Notes under the pieces: model-generated
What the model was told of the DNA's origin: nothing
The model's input: the letters and a program-made list of their open reading frames with translations, nothing else
Database searches by the model: none
In this document: one piece after another, positions 23,317 through 31,920 of the stretch
Layout: each line of letters begins with the position of its first letter
How positions within the stretch are numbered: position 1 is the stretch's first letter
Assembly: GCF_030697375.1 (NCBI RefSeq)
Contig: NZ_JAUYQD010000018.1
Coordinates: forward strand, 124,001-188,000
DNA: 64,000 bases
From: Rhodoferax sp.
GTDB taxonomy: Bacteria; Pseudomonadota; Gammaproteobacteria; Burkholderiales; Burkholderiaceae_C
Direction: 5' to 3'
Made by a program: the position numbers and the translations under genes

Positions 23317-24807
23317 TTAGGTGGGCTTGGCGTTGCTGGCCTCGGCCTGGGCCATGCCCAGCGTTCTGCCTTTTTGGAGCATCATGATCATGTCCAGGGT
23401 GCCGTCCTTTTTGAGGCGTTCCATGTCCGCTTTCAACTCTGTGAAAACGAGGTCAGGCTTATAGCCGCGCTGCCGCAGTTTTTCGCTGAACGTGCTCAGG
23501 CCTCCGCTGATTTCGTCGAGGTCGGCGGCCACGTCTTGCACTGGGTTGACGTAGGACCATTTGGGGGTGGACCAGTCCACGCCATAGTCTTTTGCTTTCA
23601 TCTTGCCGTCCATGCTGGCGGCATCCACAAAGGCGCGCCAAATGGGCTCACACAGGCGCGGAATCAGGGTGAGCCACTGCATTTGCTCGGCATTGCGCCG
23701 GAACTCCAGCATGCTGACGCGGGCGCTGCTGAAGTTGACCTCGCGCACGTCGCCTGTCATCATTTCGTAGGTGACCCCCATGCCTGCGGCGATCAGGTGA
23801 AGCTGGTACTTGACGTATTCGACATAGCCGCCGGCCGCCTTGGGCTCCACCACGGTGAGATTGACGCCGCTGGGGATCTGGGTGATGCCCCCACTGGCAA
23901 GGGTGCCCAGCTCTCCCGTTTCGCGCACGGAGCCCAAGGACTCGCTTTCGCTCATGCTCAAGCTGGCCACGTCGCCACTGGCCACGACACCCAAACGGGT
24001 TTCGAGGTTTTTGCGCTGCAACTCGGCATCTTCGTAAAGCTGCACATCGCGCACGCGGGCAATGACTGGCGCCAAGCGCGTGAAGCCACGCCCTTGCCCT
24101 GGGCGCTGGGGGGCATAGAGGTGGATGATGCGCGCTGCGGGTACCGGATAGCTGCTGGCCTTGGCGCGTCGCCCGGGCAACAATTCGCCAGGGTGCTGGT
24201 CCCACAGCCAGTAATAGACGATCTTGCCCAACGGGTCGTATTCGATGCCGTTGAGGATGGTGTTGGGGCCATTGCTTCCCATGCGGGAGCTGTCTAGCCA
24301 ATCGATTTCAAGCACCTGGAGCTGCAGCGGTACAGGTAGACCATCCTCCGGGCGGCGCGCGCGCAAGCGGATGAGCACTTCGCCGTCTTGCTCCATGGCA
24401 CGGTAGGCGTTGGCCTGCAGGCCATAGAGGTCCAAGCGGCCATCGGCATCACAGACCTTGGCCCATTCGTTCCACAAGCTGTCCACCGCCTTGGCGTTGC
24501 TGGACAGGCTGCGCGGGGTAATGCCCGTGCCAATGGTGTTGGACACCAATGACTCCAGGCCGCGTGCAATGTACGGGACGTTTTGTACCAGCGCGCGGGC
24601 GCGGCCACGAAGAATGGCGCCGTCGGCCAGGTGGTCAGAGTTGGCACTCGCGCCCGAGCGTCGGGGCCGCCAGCCATCTTTCTGGCTTGCGCCTTCGTAG
24701 GCGCGCACCAACATTTCCCGGGCGCGCAAACGGCGCAAACCCGCATTCGGGTTGACGTAGCCAACAAAGCGATCAATCAGGGATACAGCGATGTTTGCCA
24801 TGGTCAA
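23317..24807 (-). CDS. Portal protein (lambda gpB family)
   Basis: A 496-residue dodecameric portal through which DNA is packaged and ejected. Family features: the N-terminal RAREMLVRAYEGASQKDGW, RARALVQNVPYIARGLESL and SNTIGTGITPR, the central PVPAARIIHLYAPQRPGQ, GFTRLAPVIARVRDVQLYED and ARVSMLEFRRNAEQMQWL near the crown. The start overlaps the gpW-like stop by four bases. Position between connector and capsid genes is standard. Confidence 0.93.
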   Translation of the reverse strand: MTMANIAVSLIDRFVGYVNPNAGLRRLRAREMLVRAYEGASQKDGWRPRRSGASANSDHLADGAILRGRARALVQNVPYIARGLESLVSNTIGTGITPRSLSSNAKAVDSLWNEWAKVCDADGRLDLYGLQANAYRAMEQDGEVLIRLRARRPEDGLPVPLQLQVLEIDWLDSSRMGSNGPNTILNGIEYDPLGKIVYYWLWDQHPGELLPGRRAKASSYPVPAARIIHLYAPQRPGQGRGFTRLAPVIARVRDVQLYEDAELQRKNLETRLGVVASGDVASLSMSESESLGSVRETGELGTLASGGITQIPSGVNLTVVEPKAAGGYVEYVKYQLHLIAAGMGVTYEMMTGDVREVNFSSARVSMLEFRRNAEQMQWLTLIPRLCEPIWRAFVDAASMDGKMKAKDYGVDWSTPKWSYVNPVQDVAADLDEISGGLSTFSEKLRQRGYKPDLVFTELKADMERLKKDGTLDMIMMLQKGRTLGMAQAEASNAKPT

Positions 24808-25028
24808 AATCCCCGGCCCGTCGTAAAGCGCACAGCGAAGGAACCACGCCGAACGGAACTGGTGGATGCCGTGGCGGCACTGGCAATCTCGGCCTGGATG
24901 AGGTCCCGCGATTTGATGAGTTCATCAATGCTGCGGTACATGACCATGCGCCCCGCCACTTCTATTTTTAGCTCTCCAGAAGCAATAGCCGCGTTAACGG
25001 CGTCGAGGTCGGTTTGGGTGAATGCCAT
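24804..25028 (-). CDS. gpW-like head-tail joining protein
   Basis: A 74-residue protein with the gpW pattern: TQTDLDAVNAAIASGELKIE, VAGRMVMYRSIDELIKSRDL and a basic end. In lambda-like phages gpW seals the portal vertex after packaging. It lies directly before, and overlaps, the portal gene, as W precedes B in lambda. Confidence 0.85.
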   Translation of the reverse strand: MAFTQTDLDAVNAAIASGELKIEVAGRMVMYRSIDELIKSRDLIQAEIASAATASTSSVRRGSFAVRFTTGRGF

Positions 25029-25083
25029 GGTGTGAGCGCTCTTTTTCTGTGCCGTGGTTGAGCGTTCACGGTAAATTTAAAAC

Positions 25084-25110
25084 TGTCTCATTTCCCGGAA
25101 AATTGAGACG
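25084..25110. promoter_or_regulatory. Palindromic element, copy 2, at the end of the Mor-like gene
   Basis: TGTCTCATTTCCCGG continued by AAAATTGAGACG overlaps the last codons of the Mor-like gene and its stop. In the transcribed (minus) direction it can form a hairpin followed by AGTTTT, so a weak terminator is possible for this copy but not for the one at 23266. Confidence 0.5.
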
Positions 25111-25453
25111 GTTTAGAAGGCCCTGACTGTTTCAGCACCCGGTACACCGTGGCACGACCGATTTGTAGTCGCCGGGCTACCTCAGATGCATTGCGGCCAT
25201 TGAACAGCGCCAATACTTGGCCCACACGCTCTTGACGCGCTGTGGCGGGACGGCCAGCAATGTAGCAGTCTTCCCCCGCAAACTCCTTGCGCACTTCACT
25301 TTTGTACTTGCTGACCTGCTCGGAAATGGCCGGAAATTCCGCCAGGATGTAGTCAAAGATGCGGTCAACCAAATCGGGATCGGCTTGCAATTTACTCTGC
25401 AAGTCAGAGGGTTTCTGGGTTGCGCTTCCAGTTTTCTCGGTGGATGTCGTCAT
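25088..25453 (-). CDS. Mor-like transcription activator within the head operon
   Basis: A 121-residue protein with the layout of Mor/C activators of Mu-like phages: an acidic helical dimerisation part (DPDLVDRIFDYILAEFPAIS) and a C-terminal helix-turn-helix (ASEVARRLQIGRATVYRVLK). Here it sits between large terminase and gpW instead of at an early/middle boundary. It may activate the structural operon; two palindromes flanking this region are candidate sites. The resolvase-type HTH (RRLQIGRATVYR) is the main alternative reading. Confidence 0.7.
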   Translation of the reverse strand: MTTSTEKTGSATQKPSDLQSKLQADPDLVDRIFDYILAEFPAISEQVSKYKSEVRKEFAGEDCYIAGRPATARQERVGQVLALFNGRNASEVARRLQIGRATVYRVLKQSGPSKPSQFSGK

Positions 25454-27385
25454 TTACCATGCTCGTGTAAATGCACGCGGGGAAGCGGGTGCCGGGTTAG
25501 CTTTGCGAGTGGCTTTTTCGCCTTCTTTTATCGCAGGGGTGATTGTAGTTGTCGGTGCTGAATTTTGGGATGCCGACTGCTCTGTTTGGTTGGTAAGCAG
25601 CAGTTCCCGATTATCCCAATCCGCCTTGGTGGCGCGGTGCAAACGCAACTCTGGATGGTGGGCGGCGGCGTAAGCATAGACCCAGGTGTCTAGCGGCTCA
25701 TTGCGGGCACCGCGCCGATTGACGAAGCGGTTTTGGGCAGGGTTATAGGTCTCTGACACCAGGCCGGGGAAGTATTCGGGCGGTAGTTCGCTGGTGAAAT
25801 GGGTGGTGCGCAGGTCGGGGGTTTTGTCGGCATCGGTGCTGAGACGGCTGTAGAGCCAGTGCTTGATGGCGACGGTGCCGACGTGATGGACGATGACGCC
25901 ACGCTTGTCGTACTGGCCTTTCCAGTTCACCTCCTGCATCTTGCCCTTGCTGAGCACGGGCGCGTTGTTGGGGATGGCGCCGAAGATGCACAGGGGGCGG
26001 CGCACGCGGCGGCTGCGCACAAAGTTTTTCACATCCTCGGTGCGGTGACCGCCGGCGTCATTGGCCATGGCTTCCACGCGCAGGGTGCCGCCGCGCTCTG
26101 ACTGTATGGGGGTGTTGAGCAGCTCGGTGAGCGCGGCCCACACCTCCGGGTTTGCCGGGTCGCCGGCCAGTTCGACGTAGTCCAGCACCCAGAAAGCAAG
26201 GTTGCGGCCCCAGCCCACGAGTTGGACCGCCAGGCGGTTGTCCTGTGTGTCGACGCCGGCAGTCACACAAAGCACGCCCCTTGGGGCCACGCGCAGGCGG
26301 TAGGGCTCGGCGCGGTCGGCAATGGCGTTGTGCTTGACGTTGCGCATGGCCGCGTCTTCCCAGGCTTCGGCGCGGCGGTCATTGATGAAGGTCTTGAGGC
26401 GGGCGGGGTCGCCTTGGGCGTCTACCCAGGCCTGGGCCATCTCCAACCAGCGGGGGCCCAGGCCGAAGCGGTAGTTGAGAAAGCTGGCACGGTAGCCGCG
26501 AATCTTGCGGGTGGGATGGGTGGGCACCCATCGGCCCCGGTCACCCATGCGATCTTTGTGGTGTTCTTCAATCTCGGAGCCGCACTCTGGACAGACGCAC
26601 CAGGCGCGGGTGACCTTGCCATCCATTCCAAGGGCCCAATGAAAGCCAAGCCAGGTAAACGGATGCTCGTGTCCGCAGTGGGGGCATGGCACATGGTAGT
26701 GACGCTGATCGGAGTTTTCCCACTTGGCTTCCAGGCGGCACTGCCCCAGAATTTCCGGAGTGCCGACGCTGGCGCGCTTGGAGGTGCTGGGGAAAGCGCT
26801 GGTGCGCCCGTCCAGCAGGGCATCGGGGTCGTCGCCGGTTTTGAGGCTGCTGGCGAAGCTGCTGAATTCGTCTGCAATCACCAGTTTGGCGCTGGTGCCC
26901 TTGAGCCGCTTGGCGTTGCCGGCGTGCTCGATGTAGATCTGGCCGCCGGCGAAGTCTTTGAACTCGCGGGTGTTGCTGCTGTTGCGGCTGTTGGTGCTGG
27001 TGAGGGCGCTGGTGCAGGCTTCGGTCTCCTCCAACAAGGGGTTGAGTTTTTGGTTGATGAACTTGAGTTGCGAGACCTCACCGGGCAGGACCACCATGAT
27101 GGGGCCCGGGTTCTCGCACATGGTGTAGCCGATGACGTTGGTTTCCAGCTCGGACTTGCCGAACTGGATGGGGAATATGCACACCACCTCTTGCACCGGG
27201 CTGCGGGCGCTCATGCAGTCCATGGGCTCGCGCAGCATGGGGGTGCGATCGGTGACCCACCGTCCAGGGATAGAACTGGCCTTGCTGCTGAGGACGCGGT
27301 TGGCATCCGCCCACTGGCTGACGGTGAGTGGCTTGCGCGGCGCGATGGCGCGGGCAGCGTGGGTGAAGAGGCCGCGGGCTTGCAT
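25454..27385 (-). CDS. Terminase large subunit (lambda gpA family)
   Basis: A 643-residue packaging motor ATPase/nuclease. ATPase region: the variant Walker A FPIQFGKSELETN, and a Walker B-type ending in LVIADEFSSF. Zinc-like cysteines lie in CPHCGHEHPF and CVCPECGSEI. The nuclease half contains VTAGVDTQDNRLAVQLVGWG, the RNase-H-like first strand with its metal-binding Asp. The order terS, terL, connector, portal, protease-capsid is the lambda arrangement. Confidence 0.95.
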   Translation of the reverse strand: MQARGLFTHAARAIAPRKPLTVSQWADANRVLSSKASSIPGRWVTDRTPMLREPMDCMSARSPVQEVVCIFPIQFGKSELETNVIGYTMCENPGPIMVVLPGEVSQLKFINQKLNPLLEETEACTSALTSTNSRNSSNTREFKDFAGGQIYIEHAGNAKRLKGTSAKLVIADEFSSFASSLKTGDDPDALLDGRTSAFPSTSKRASVGTPEILGQCRLEAKWENSDQRHYHVPCPHCGHEHPFTWLGFHWALGMDGKVTRAWCVCPECGSEIEEHHKDRMGDRGRWVPTHPTRKIRGYRASFLNYRFGLGPRWLEMAQAWVDAQGDPARLKTFINDRRAEAWEDAAMRNVKHNAIADRAEPYRLRVAPRGVLCVTAGVDTQDNRLAVQLVGWGRNLAFWVLDYVELAGDPANPEVWAALTELLNTPIQSERGGTLRVEAMANDAGGHRTEDVKNFVRSRRVRRPLCIFGAIPNNAPVLSKGKMQEVNWKGQYDKRGVIVHHVGTVAIKHWLYSRLSTDADKTPDLRTTHFTSELPPEYFPGLVSETYNPAQNRFVNRRGARNEPLDTWVYAYAAAHHPELRLHRATKADWDNRELLLTNQTEQSASQNSAPTTTITPAIKEGEKATRKANPAPASPRAFTRAW

Positions 27386-27387
27386 GG

Positions 27388-27987
27388 CTAGAGCTCACCC
27401 CGCCCGAGCTTGGCCAGAGAGTCGCTGGCGGTTTTGAGGGCGTGCTCGACCTCCGCGCCGAGGATGGACTTGATCTGGGCTTCGTCGTTCGTAGCGGCCA
27501 GCACGGGGGCCAGGTTGTAGGGAATTCCTTCGATGCTGGTGCGCAGCACGGTGATGACTTCGGCCAGCACGGCACGCACCTCAGATGCCTCCAAAAGTTC
27601 GCGGATTTTTTGGCGGTAGCTGGCCTCAGCCTCCAAGGCGGCAAAGTGCTCACGCTTGGCTTTGGACCCTTGGAAGTCGTACAAGCCCCCCCGGGGCGGT
27701 TCGTCGCGTTCGTCTGCGGCGACTTCTGGCGCAGGTGCTGGCGCGGTCACCGCATGCCCGGTCTGGGCAGTCTCCCCGCGCTGCTCGGCATGGCGCTCGG
27801 CCACGCCCTGGTGCGCCGGATCGCGGGTGGCTGCAATGCGGGCAATGCTTTCGGCCACCATGACTTTCTTGCCGTCTTCGCTCATGACCAGCCGCCCCGC
27901 CTTCTTCAGTTCATAGGCATAGTTGCGCTTGCAGCCAATGTGGGCGGAGAAGTCGGGTACCGACATTGGCGCTGGGGTGGCGTTCAT
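27388..27987 (-). CDS. Terminase small subunit (Nu1-like)
   Basis: A 199-residue protein. The N-terminal winged helix (VPDFSAHIGCKRNYAYELKK, then AGRLVMSEDGKKVMVAES) resembles lambda Nu1, which recognises cos DNA. A Pro/Ala linker (APAPAPEVAADERD) follows, then a helical segment (KAKREHFAALEAEASYRQKI) that binds the large subunit. The ATG at 27987 overlaps the preceding gene by four bases (ATGA); an upstream extension would lie inside it. Two bases separate it from terL. Confidence 0.88.
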   Translation of the reverse strand: MNATPAPMSVPDFSAHIGCKRNYAYELKKAGRLVMSEDGKKVMVAESIARIAATRDPAHQGVAERHAEQRGETAQTGHAVTAPAPAPEVAADERDEPPRGGLYDFQGSKAKREHFAALEAEASYRQKIRELLEASEVRAVLAEVITVLRTSIEGIPYNLAPVLAATNDEAQIKSILGAEVEHALKTASDSLAKLGRGEL

Positions 27988-28796
27988 ACCCCGGCCGCCT
28001 GACGAATCCGGTAGCGCAGGCGGCTGCTCAAGTAGTTGTCTGCATCGGCTGCATTGCCAATGCGCTCCATGTTGATGCGGGGTTTGTACACAGGGGTGCG
28101 CACGAACATGAGAACGGGTTTGACATTGCTTTCGTGAATTCCTCTTGCCGCCCATATGCCGGGTGCAAGGTGGCGGTCTTTGCCACTGCGCAGGCGCCCA
28201 TAGCTGACGAAATAGCGTACGCCAAGCGTGTTCTGGAAAACGGCTTTAGCGGCGATGCTGCCAATGCCCTGCTTATTGCGCAAGGTAGCTTTGCGTTTGT
28301 CCTTCATATTTGCACGGTAGCCCTGTTCGCCAAAGGCTTGGAAGTAGCTGATGAGCTGCACGATGAAGGCGCCGCGCAGGTTCCCATACCCGTCGTTGCT
28401 GCCTGGGTATGGTGTTTTTGGAATGGCGGTTTGGTAGCCTGCGGGGAGGATTCCGACGCGGCGCAAGGCCACTTCGGAGCGCTTGTCGCGCCGGGTGCCG
28501 CCAAACTCCTGGGCGCGCAGCACAAGCTGCGGGTCCGCGCCCTTGGAGCCGTAGTAGGTCGGTTCAATGGTCGCGTTCAGCGTATCAGCGGTGGCTTGTT
28601 TGACCTGCACGCTGCGAAGGACGTAGGGCGTGACGCGGTCAAAGACACCGGTGAACTCGTTTTGCATCGACCGGCGTACTTGGTAGGCCGTGTCGTTGAT
28701 GGCCTTGGCGAACGCGCCACGGGCCTGGTTGCCGCTGAGGGCGGCGAGTTGCTTCTGCACTTTTTCCAGTCCGGTGAGCTTGAGGGAGATTTGCAT
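27984..28796 (-). CDS. HK97 gp10-like phage protein upstream of terminase
   Basis: A 270-residue protein opening MQISLKLTGLEKVQKQLAAL, the start typical of HK97-gp10/minor tail Z-like proteins. A helix with NDTAYQVRRSMQNEF and later beta-rich segments (LNATIEPTYYGSKG, VLMFVRTPVYKP) follow. Its place before the terminase genes, not among head-tail joining genes, is unusual for that family. The start at 28796 fits the family; another ATG exists at 28844. Confidence in the family is moderate. Confidence 0.6.
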   Translation of the reverse strand: MQISLKLTGLEKVQKQLAALSGNQARGAFAKAINDTAYQVRRSMQNEFTGVFDRVTPYVLRSVQVKQATADTLNATIEPTYYGSKGADPQLVLRAQEFGGTRRDKRSEVALRRVGILPAGYQTAIPKTPYPGSNDGYGNLRGAFIVQLISYFQAFGEQGYRANMKDKRKATLRNKQGIGSIAAKAVFQNTLGVRYFVSYGRLRSGKDRHLAPGIWAARGIHESNVKPVLMFVRTPVYKPRINMERIGNAADADNYLSSRLRYRIRQAAGV

Positions 28797-28806
28797 GTCG
28801 AGGCCT

Positions 28807-29040
28807 TTATTCGGTTTTTGAGGCGTTGAGCGAATGGACGGCACCCAACCCCTGGGCGGTGAACGATTTTGGGCCGCTGAGCGTGATCCGCAGGCCGCGC
28901 AAGCCAGGGAACAGGTTTTGCTCTTGCAGGCTTTTGACGAGGTTGTGAAGTTCCGGCCAGCTCTTGACCACCGCAGCCATTTCCTTGACGTTGTCAGCGG
29001 TGCAAGAAATCACCCGAGTGCTTGTTTTGCCATTCATCAT
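28807..29040 (-). CDS. Small phage protein of unknown function
   Basis: A 77-residue protein with two adjacent start codons (MMNGKTSTRVISC). It contains a helical middle (NVKEMAAVVKSWPELHNLVK) and ends 11 bases before the gp10-like gene. The frame is open much further upstream, but that stretch is the repeat-rich region 29047-29295 and yields an implausible His/Cys/Thr-rich sequence, so the start at 29040 is preferred. It could bind the repeats as a replication accessory (speculative). Confidence 0.6.
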   Translation of the reverse strand: MMNGKTSTRVISCTADNVKEMAAVVKSWPELHNLVKSLQEQNLFPGLRGLRITLSGPKSFTAQGLGAVHSLNASKTE

Positions 29041-29046
29041 TTTTTT

Positions 29047-29295
29047 AGTGCGGTAGGTGGGGGGTGTTGTGCGGTATGCGAAAACGCGCAAACCCGCATG
29101 GGTGTTTGGGTGTGCGGTATGTGCGGTATGTGCGGTAGGGATGCGGGTGCATGCATGTGCGCGCCTGCCTGTGTGTGCGCAGGTGCGCCCGCCTGCCCGT
29201 GTAAGGCCTGATGCCGCACATACCACACAAGCCTTATAAATCAACGACTTATCACCGCACACGATGCCGCACGGCATACCGCACATGCCGCACAG
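29047..29295. repeat. Iteron-like TGTGCGGTA repeat cluster, possible phage origin
   Basis: TGTGCGGTA occurs three times in perfect tandem (29111-29137) and once more at 29068-29077, with a shortened GTGCGGTA at 29048-29056. Reverse-oriented TACCGCACA or close variants lie at 29212-29220, 29252-29260, 29277-29285 and 29286-29294. Between the two orientations is an AT-rich patch (29225-29253). A convergent iteron block with AT-rich DNA beside a primase-helicase gene resembles a replication origin; a repressor-binding array is the alternative. Confidence 0.6.
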
Positions 29296-29324
29296 ATAAG
29301 GGGAAGCTGTAGCCAAGCGCGCCA

Positions 29325-31751
29325 TCACGATGAGTACCTCTGACCTTTGTAGTCTTTGAGCGCCACGCGGAAAATATCGACGCGAGCGCCAAGCCAGTCG
29401 GTTTCAGTCGAGCCAGGGGGCATCTCCGCCCCGCCTGGCAGGAAGGTTATGGCGCTGGGGCCCTTGACGCCAGCAATGGTGTCGTAGCGCTTGCGCACGG
29501 TGGTGGCCTTGTGCTTACGCATTAGGGCGTTGGAGAAGCGCGGAAGGTTCAGGGCCTTGAGGCCGACATTTCCGCACCAGGTCTGGTACAGGTCAAACAG
29601 ATCCATGCTGAGGGCCGGGGTCAACAGTGCGGGGCTTTTCTTGCCCGGGAAGCCGTTGATGTCGCCCGCCTCGAACGCCATGACAAAGCGGCTAGGGCTG
29701 TCCAGGCTGAGGTCGATCAGCTCGCGCTTGGCATCCGTCATGGGGGGCAAGGTGGCGTTGCCAAATTCACCCAGGTCCAAATTCAGCAGGTAGTCATGCA
29801 GGGCCGCCACGCCCCCGGCTTCAATCTCGGCCTGCACGCCCTTGTAAAAGTCGTGGCTGAGTTTTTCCGGGGTCCATATCACGGCGTGCCGGCGGTCATC
29901 CTCTTCCAGCACCACCGGCATGGCCTCATTGCTGAGAAAGACCATGTTGACGTGGTTGCGTTCCTCATAGGCCGCCATGTTCTTGGGGTTGATGCGAATC
30001 CACTCCCCGGTGATGAAGGCCTTGAGTTTGTTTTTGATGTGGTACAGGTCCGAGCGGGCCACCACTTCATCGGCGATCAGGAACAAGCGGCGGCTGGCCC
30101 AGTCGTTGAACTTGTCTTCAATCGCGCTCTGGTCGATCACGCGGCCGTAGTGCCCGTAGATGGCCATGATGGCCTCAAAGAACATGTTCTTACCCGTCCC
30201 CTGCGGGCCGTGAATGACCAGCGTGGATTTCATCTTGGCGCCTGGGTGCTGTATGGGGTAAGCCAGCCAGCGCAGCACCCATTGGTACAAGTCTTCCGCG
30301 CGGCTATCACCGGCGCACATGTAGCGCAGCAGGTCCAGCAGGTAATCGCAGCAACCCGCCTTGGGCGTCGTGGGCCAGCCGGACCACAGATTGCAGTGGA
30401 TATTGGGGTCTGTGCCCGCTGGATCGAAGCCCACTTCGGTCACGCGCACCAGCTTTTTCTCGGGATGCTCGGCCCACGCCCGGTGAATCTCGCGGGTGAG
30501 GCAGGCATCACGCATGTCACTCAGGGCCACCAGCATGTGCTCCTGGTGGTCAAACACCGATCCCCCCTGACCGTACACCAGCGCATACCGCTCCAGCAGT
30601 TCGTCCATGGACTCGATGGGGCGCAGCGGGTCTTTGTCGGGCACACTCCCCTCCCCCCCGAACGTGGCTGCGGCGTGCTTTGTCTCAGCACGCCAATTCA
30701 ATTCCGAGAGGCGGGCCTCCACCTGGGAGCGGACTGCATGGAGGCCTTCTGCCAAGTGCAGGTCGTTGAAGTCGTTGAGTTTTACACCTTTGTCCAGCCA
30801 CGCGGTGCGCCGGGCGGCCGCATCACCGAAGCGCGGGACAAGCCACGCGCCGCCGACCTCCATGGCGGCCGCGCTGGCTGCGGATATGCCTGCGTTGCCG
30901 GCCTTGTGCGGCTGGCCACAATGTGGGCAGGTGGGCCCGTCGCTGATCCACACGGGCTTGCGGCAGGTGGGCTGCTGGCACTTCTGCGTTTCGTCGTCGT
31001 CGGCGCAAATGAGCAGCCGGGATTTCTTGTACCGGGCACGCAGGGCCGTGCACACCGGGCCCACGTTACCGGCATCAAAGGTGATGGCCACAGGCAGACC
31101 GGTGGCTTCAAACAGGCTGGCCCCCGTAGCGTATCCCTCGGCCACCAGGATGATGGGGCCTGGCATGCCGATCAGGTGGAAGTGGCCTTTCTTGGCCAGC
31201 CCAGCGGGCCAAAATTCCTTTTCCAGGCGCTTGCGCTGGCCTTCTTGCTTGCCGCGAATGACCTGCAGCCCGTGGATCTGCCCCGCTACATCCAGCATCG
31301 GTATGACCATGGAGCCAGCAGACGTGAAACGCACACCGTGACCCAGCACGCCTTTGCGGGTCAGGTAGTCACAGTTTCCCTGCTCGGTGTAGTGCTTCCA
31401 GGCTTTGCGGGCACGCTCGGCGGCGCGCTCCTGGTCCGCCTTCTGCTGGAGATCGGCGCGGCGCCTGTCTTCTGCCAGCCGGCGGCGCAAGCTGTCACGC
31501 TGCTCGGTGCTCAGTTCCTGCTTGCGCAGCTCAACCTTTTGGGTGTTTTTTTCGGACCCGCGCCAAACGCCAAAGCTACCGACGATCAGGTCGTTGCCAT
31601 TGTCCAGGCGCATTTCATGAAGGTGGTACCACCCTCGTTTTTCCTTGTCGCTCTCAAACCTGCAGCGCCGCAGCTTCCCAGTCTCCAGGCCGTCAACCAA
31701 CAGACCAAAGGCCTGGAGCTGGGCCAGCACATCATCGTAGTTCGAGGCCAT
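29325..31751 (-). CDS. Phage primase-helicase (Toprim plus DUF5906/D5-type ATPase)
   Basis: An 808-residue replication protein. Residues about 90-310: primase part with a Toprim-like centre (ILVAEGYATGASLFEATG, LLICADDDE). A cysteine-rich insert (CQQPTCRKPVWISD, CPHCGQPHKAG) may be a zinc ribbon. Residues about 400-720: superfamily 3-like helicase with Walker A GPQGTGKNMFFEAI, LFLIADEVVARSDLYHIKNK and VNMVFLSNEAMPVVLEEDD, the last typical of DUF5906. The ATG at 31751 is chosen over a GTG at 31781 since a G-rich stretch (GGGGGCG) precedes it. It should drive phage DNA replication near the adjacent repeats. Confidence 0.9.
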   Translation of the reverse strand: MASNYDDVLAQLQAFGLLVDGLETGKLRRCRFESDKEKRGWYHLHEMRLDNGNDLIVGSFGVWRGSEKNTQKVELRKQELSTEQRDSLRRRLAEDRRRADLQQKADQERAAERARKAWKHYTEQGNCDYLTRKGVLGHGVRFTSAGSMVIPMLDVAGQIHGLQVIRGKQEGQRKRLEKEFWPAGLAKKGHFHLIGMPGPIILVAEGYATGASLFEATGLPVAITFDAGNVGPVCTALRARYKKSRLLICADDDETQKCQQPTCRKPVWISDGPTCPHCGQPHKAGNAGISAASAAAMEVGGAWLVPRFGDAAARRTAWLDKGVKLNDFNDLHLAEGLHAVRSQVEARLSELNWRAETKHAAATFGGEGSVPDKDPLRPIESMDELLERYALVYGQGGSVFDHQEHMLVALSDMRDACLTREIHRAWAEHPEKKLVRVTEVGFDPAGTDPNIHCNLWSGWPTTPKAGCCDYLLDLLRYMCAGDSRAEDLYQWVLRWLAYPIQHPGAKMKSTLVIHGPQGTGKNMFFEAIMAIYGHYGRVIDQSAIEDKFNDWASRRLFLIADEVVARSDLYHIKNKLKAFITGEWIRINPKNMAAYEERNHVNMVFLSNEAMPVVLEEDDRRHAVIWTPEKLSHDFYKGVQAEIEAGGVAALHDYLLNLDLGEFGNATLPPMTDAKRELIDLSLDSPSRFVMAFEAGDINGFPGKKSPALLTPALSMDLFDLYQTWCGNVGLKALNLPRFSNALMRKHKATTVRKRYDTIAGVKGPSAITFLPGGAEMPPGSTETDWLGARVDIFRVALKDYKGQRYSS

Positions 31752-31920
31752 CAGTAACTTGCGCCCCCACTGACTACACACCGAAAGGGGTTTGAATTAC
31801 CCGCATGCACACAGAGGGGGGAAGGACCCGTCACCCGGGGGGTCCCCAAGTCGTCGATGCACTGCGAAGGTGCACGCGTTTCCAGCCGTTTCATCGACCA
31901 CGGGGGGATGGGGCGCGCCG

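Noticed and set aside
25088..25453. Mu-like transposable phage, suggested by the Mor-like gene
   Set aside because: The element has a tyrosine integrase and an 18-bp duplicated attachment core, and no MuA/MuB-type transposase.
26222..27391. Plus-strand open frame of 389 codons opposite the large terminase
   Set aside because: Shadow of the terminase gene; the terminase frame has ATPase and nuclease motifs.
29047..29295. CRISPR-like array suggested by repeated TGTGCGGTA units
   Set aside because: Units are only 9 bp, partly back-to-back with no spacers, and occur in both orientations; no cas genes nearby.
28807..29328. 173-residue version of the small gene at 28807-29040
   Set aside because: The extra N-terminus is the translation of the repeat array and is rich in His, Cys and Thr with no protein-like pattern.
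29796..31757. Long plus-strand open frame of 653 codons opposite the primase-helicase
   Set aside because: Antisense to a gene with Toprim-like and Walker A motifs; no recognisable domain, and high-GC shadow frames of this size recur across the window.
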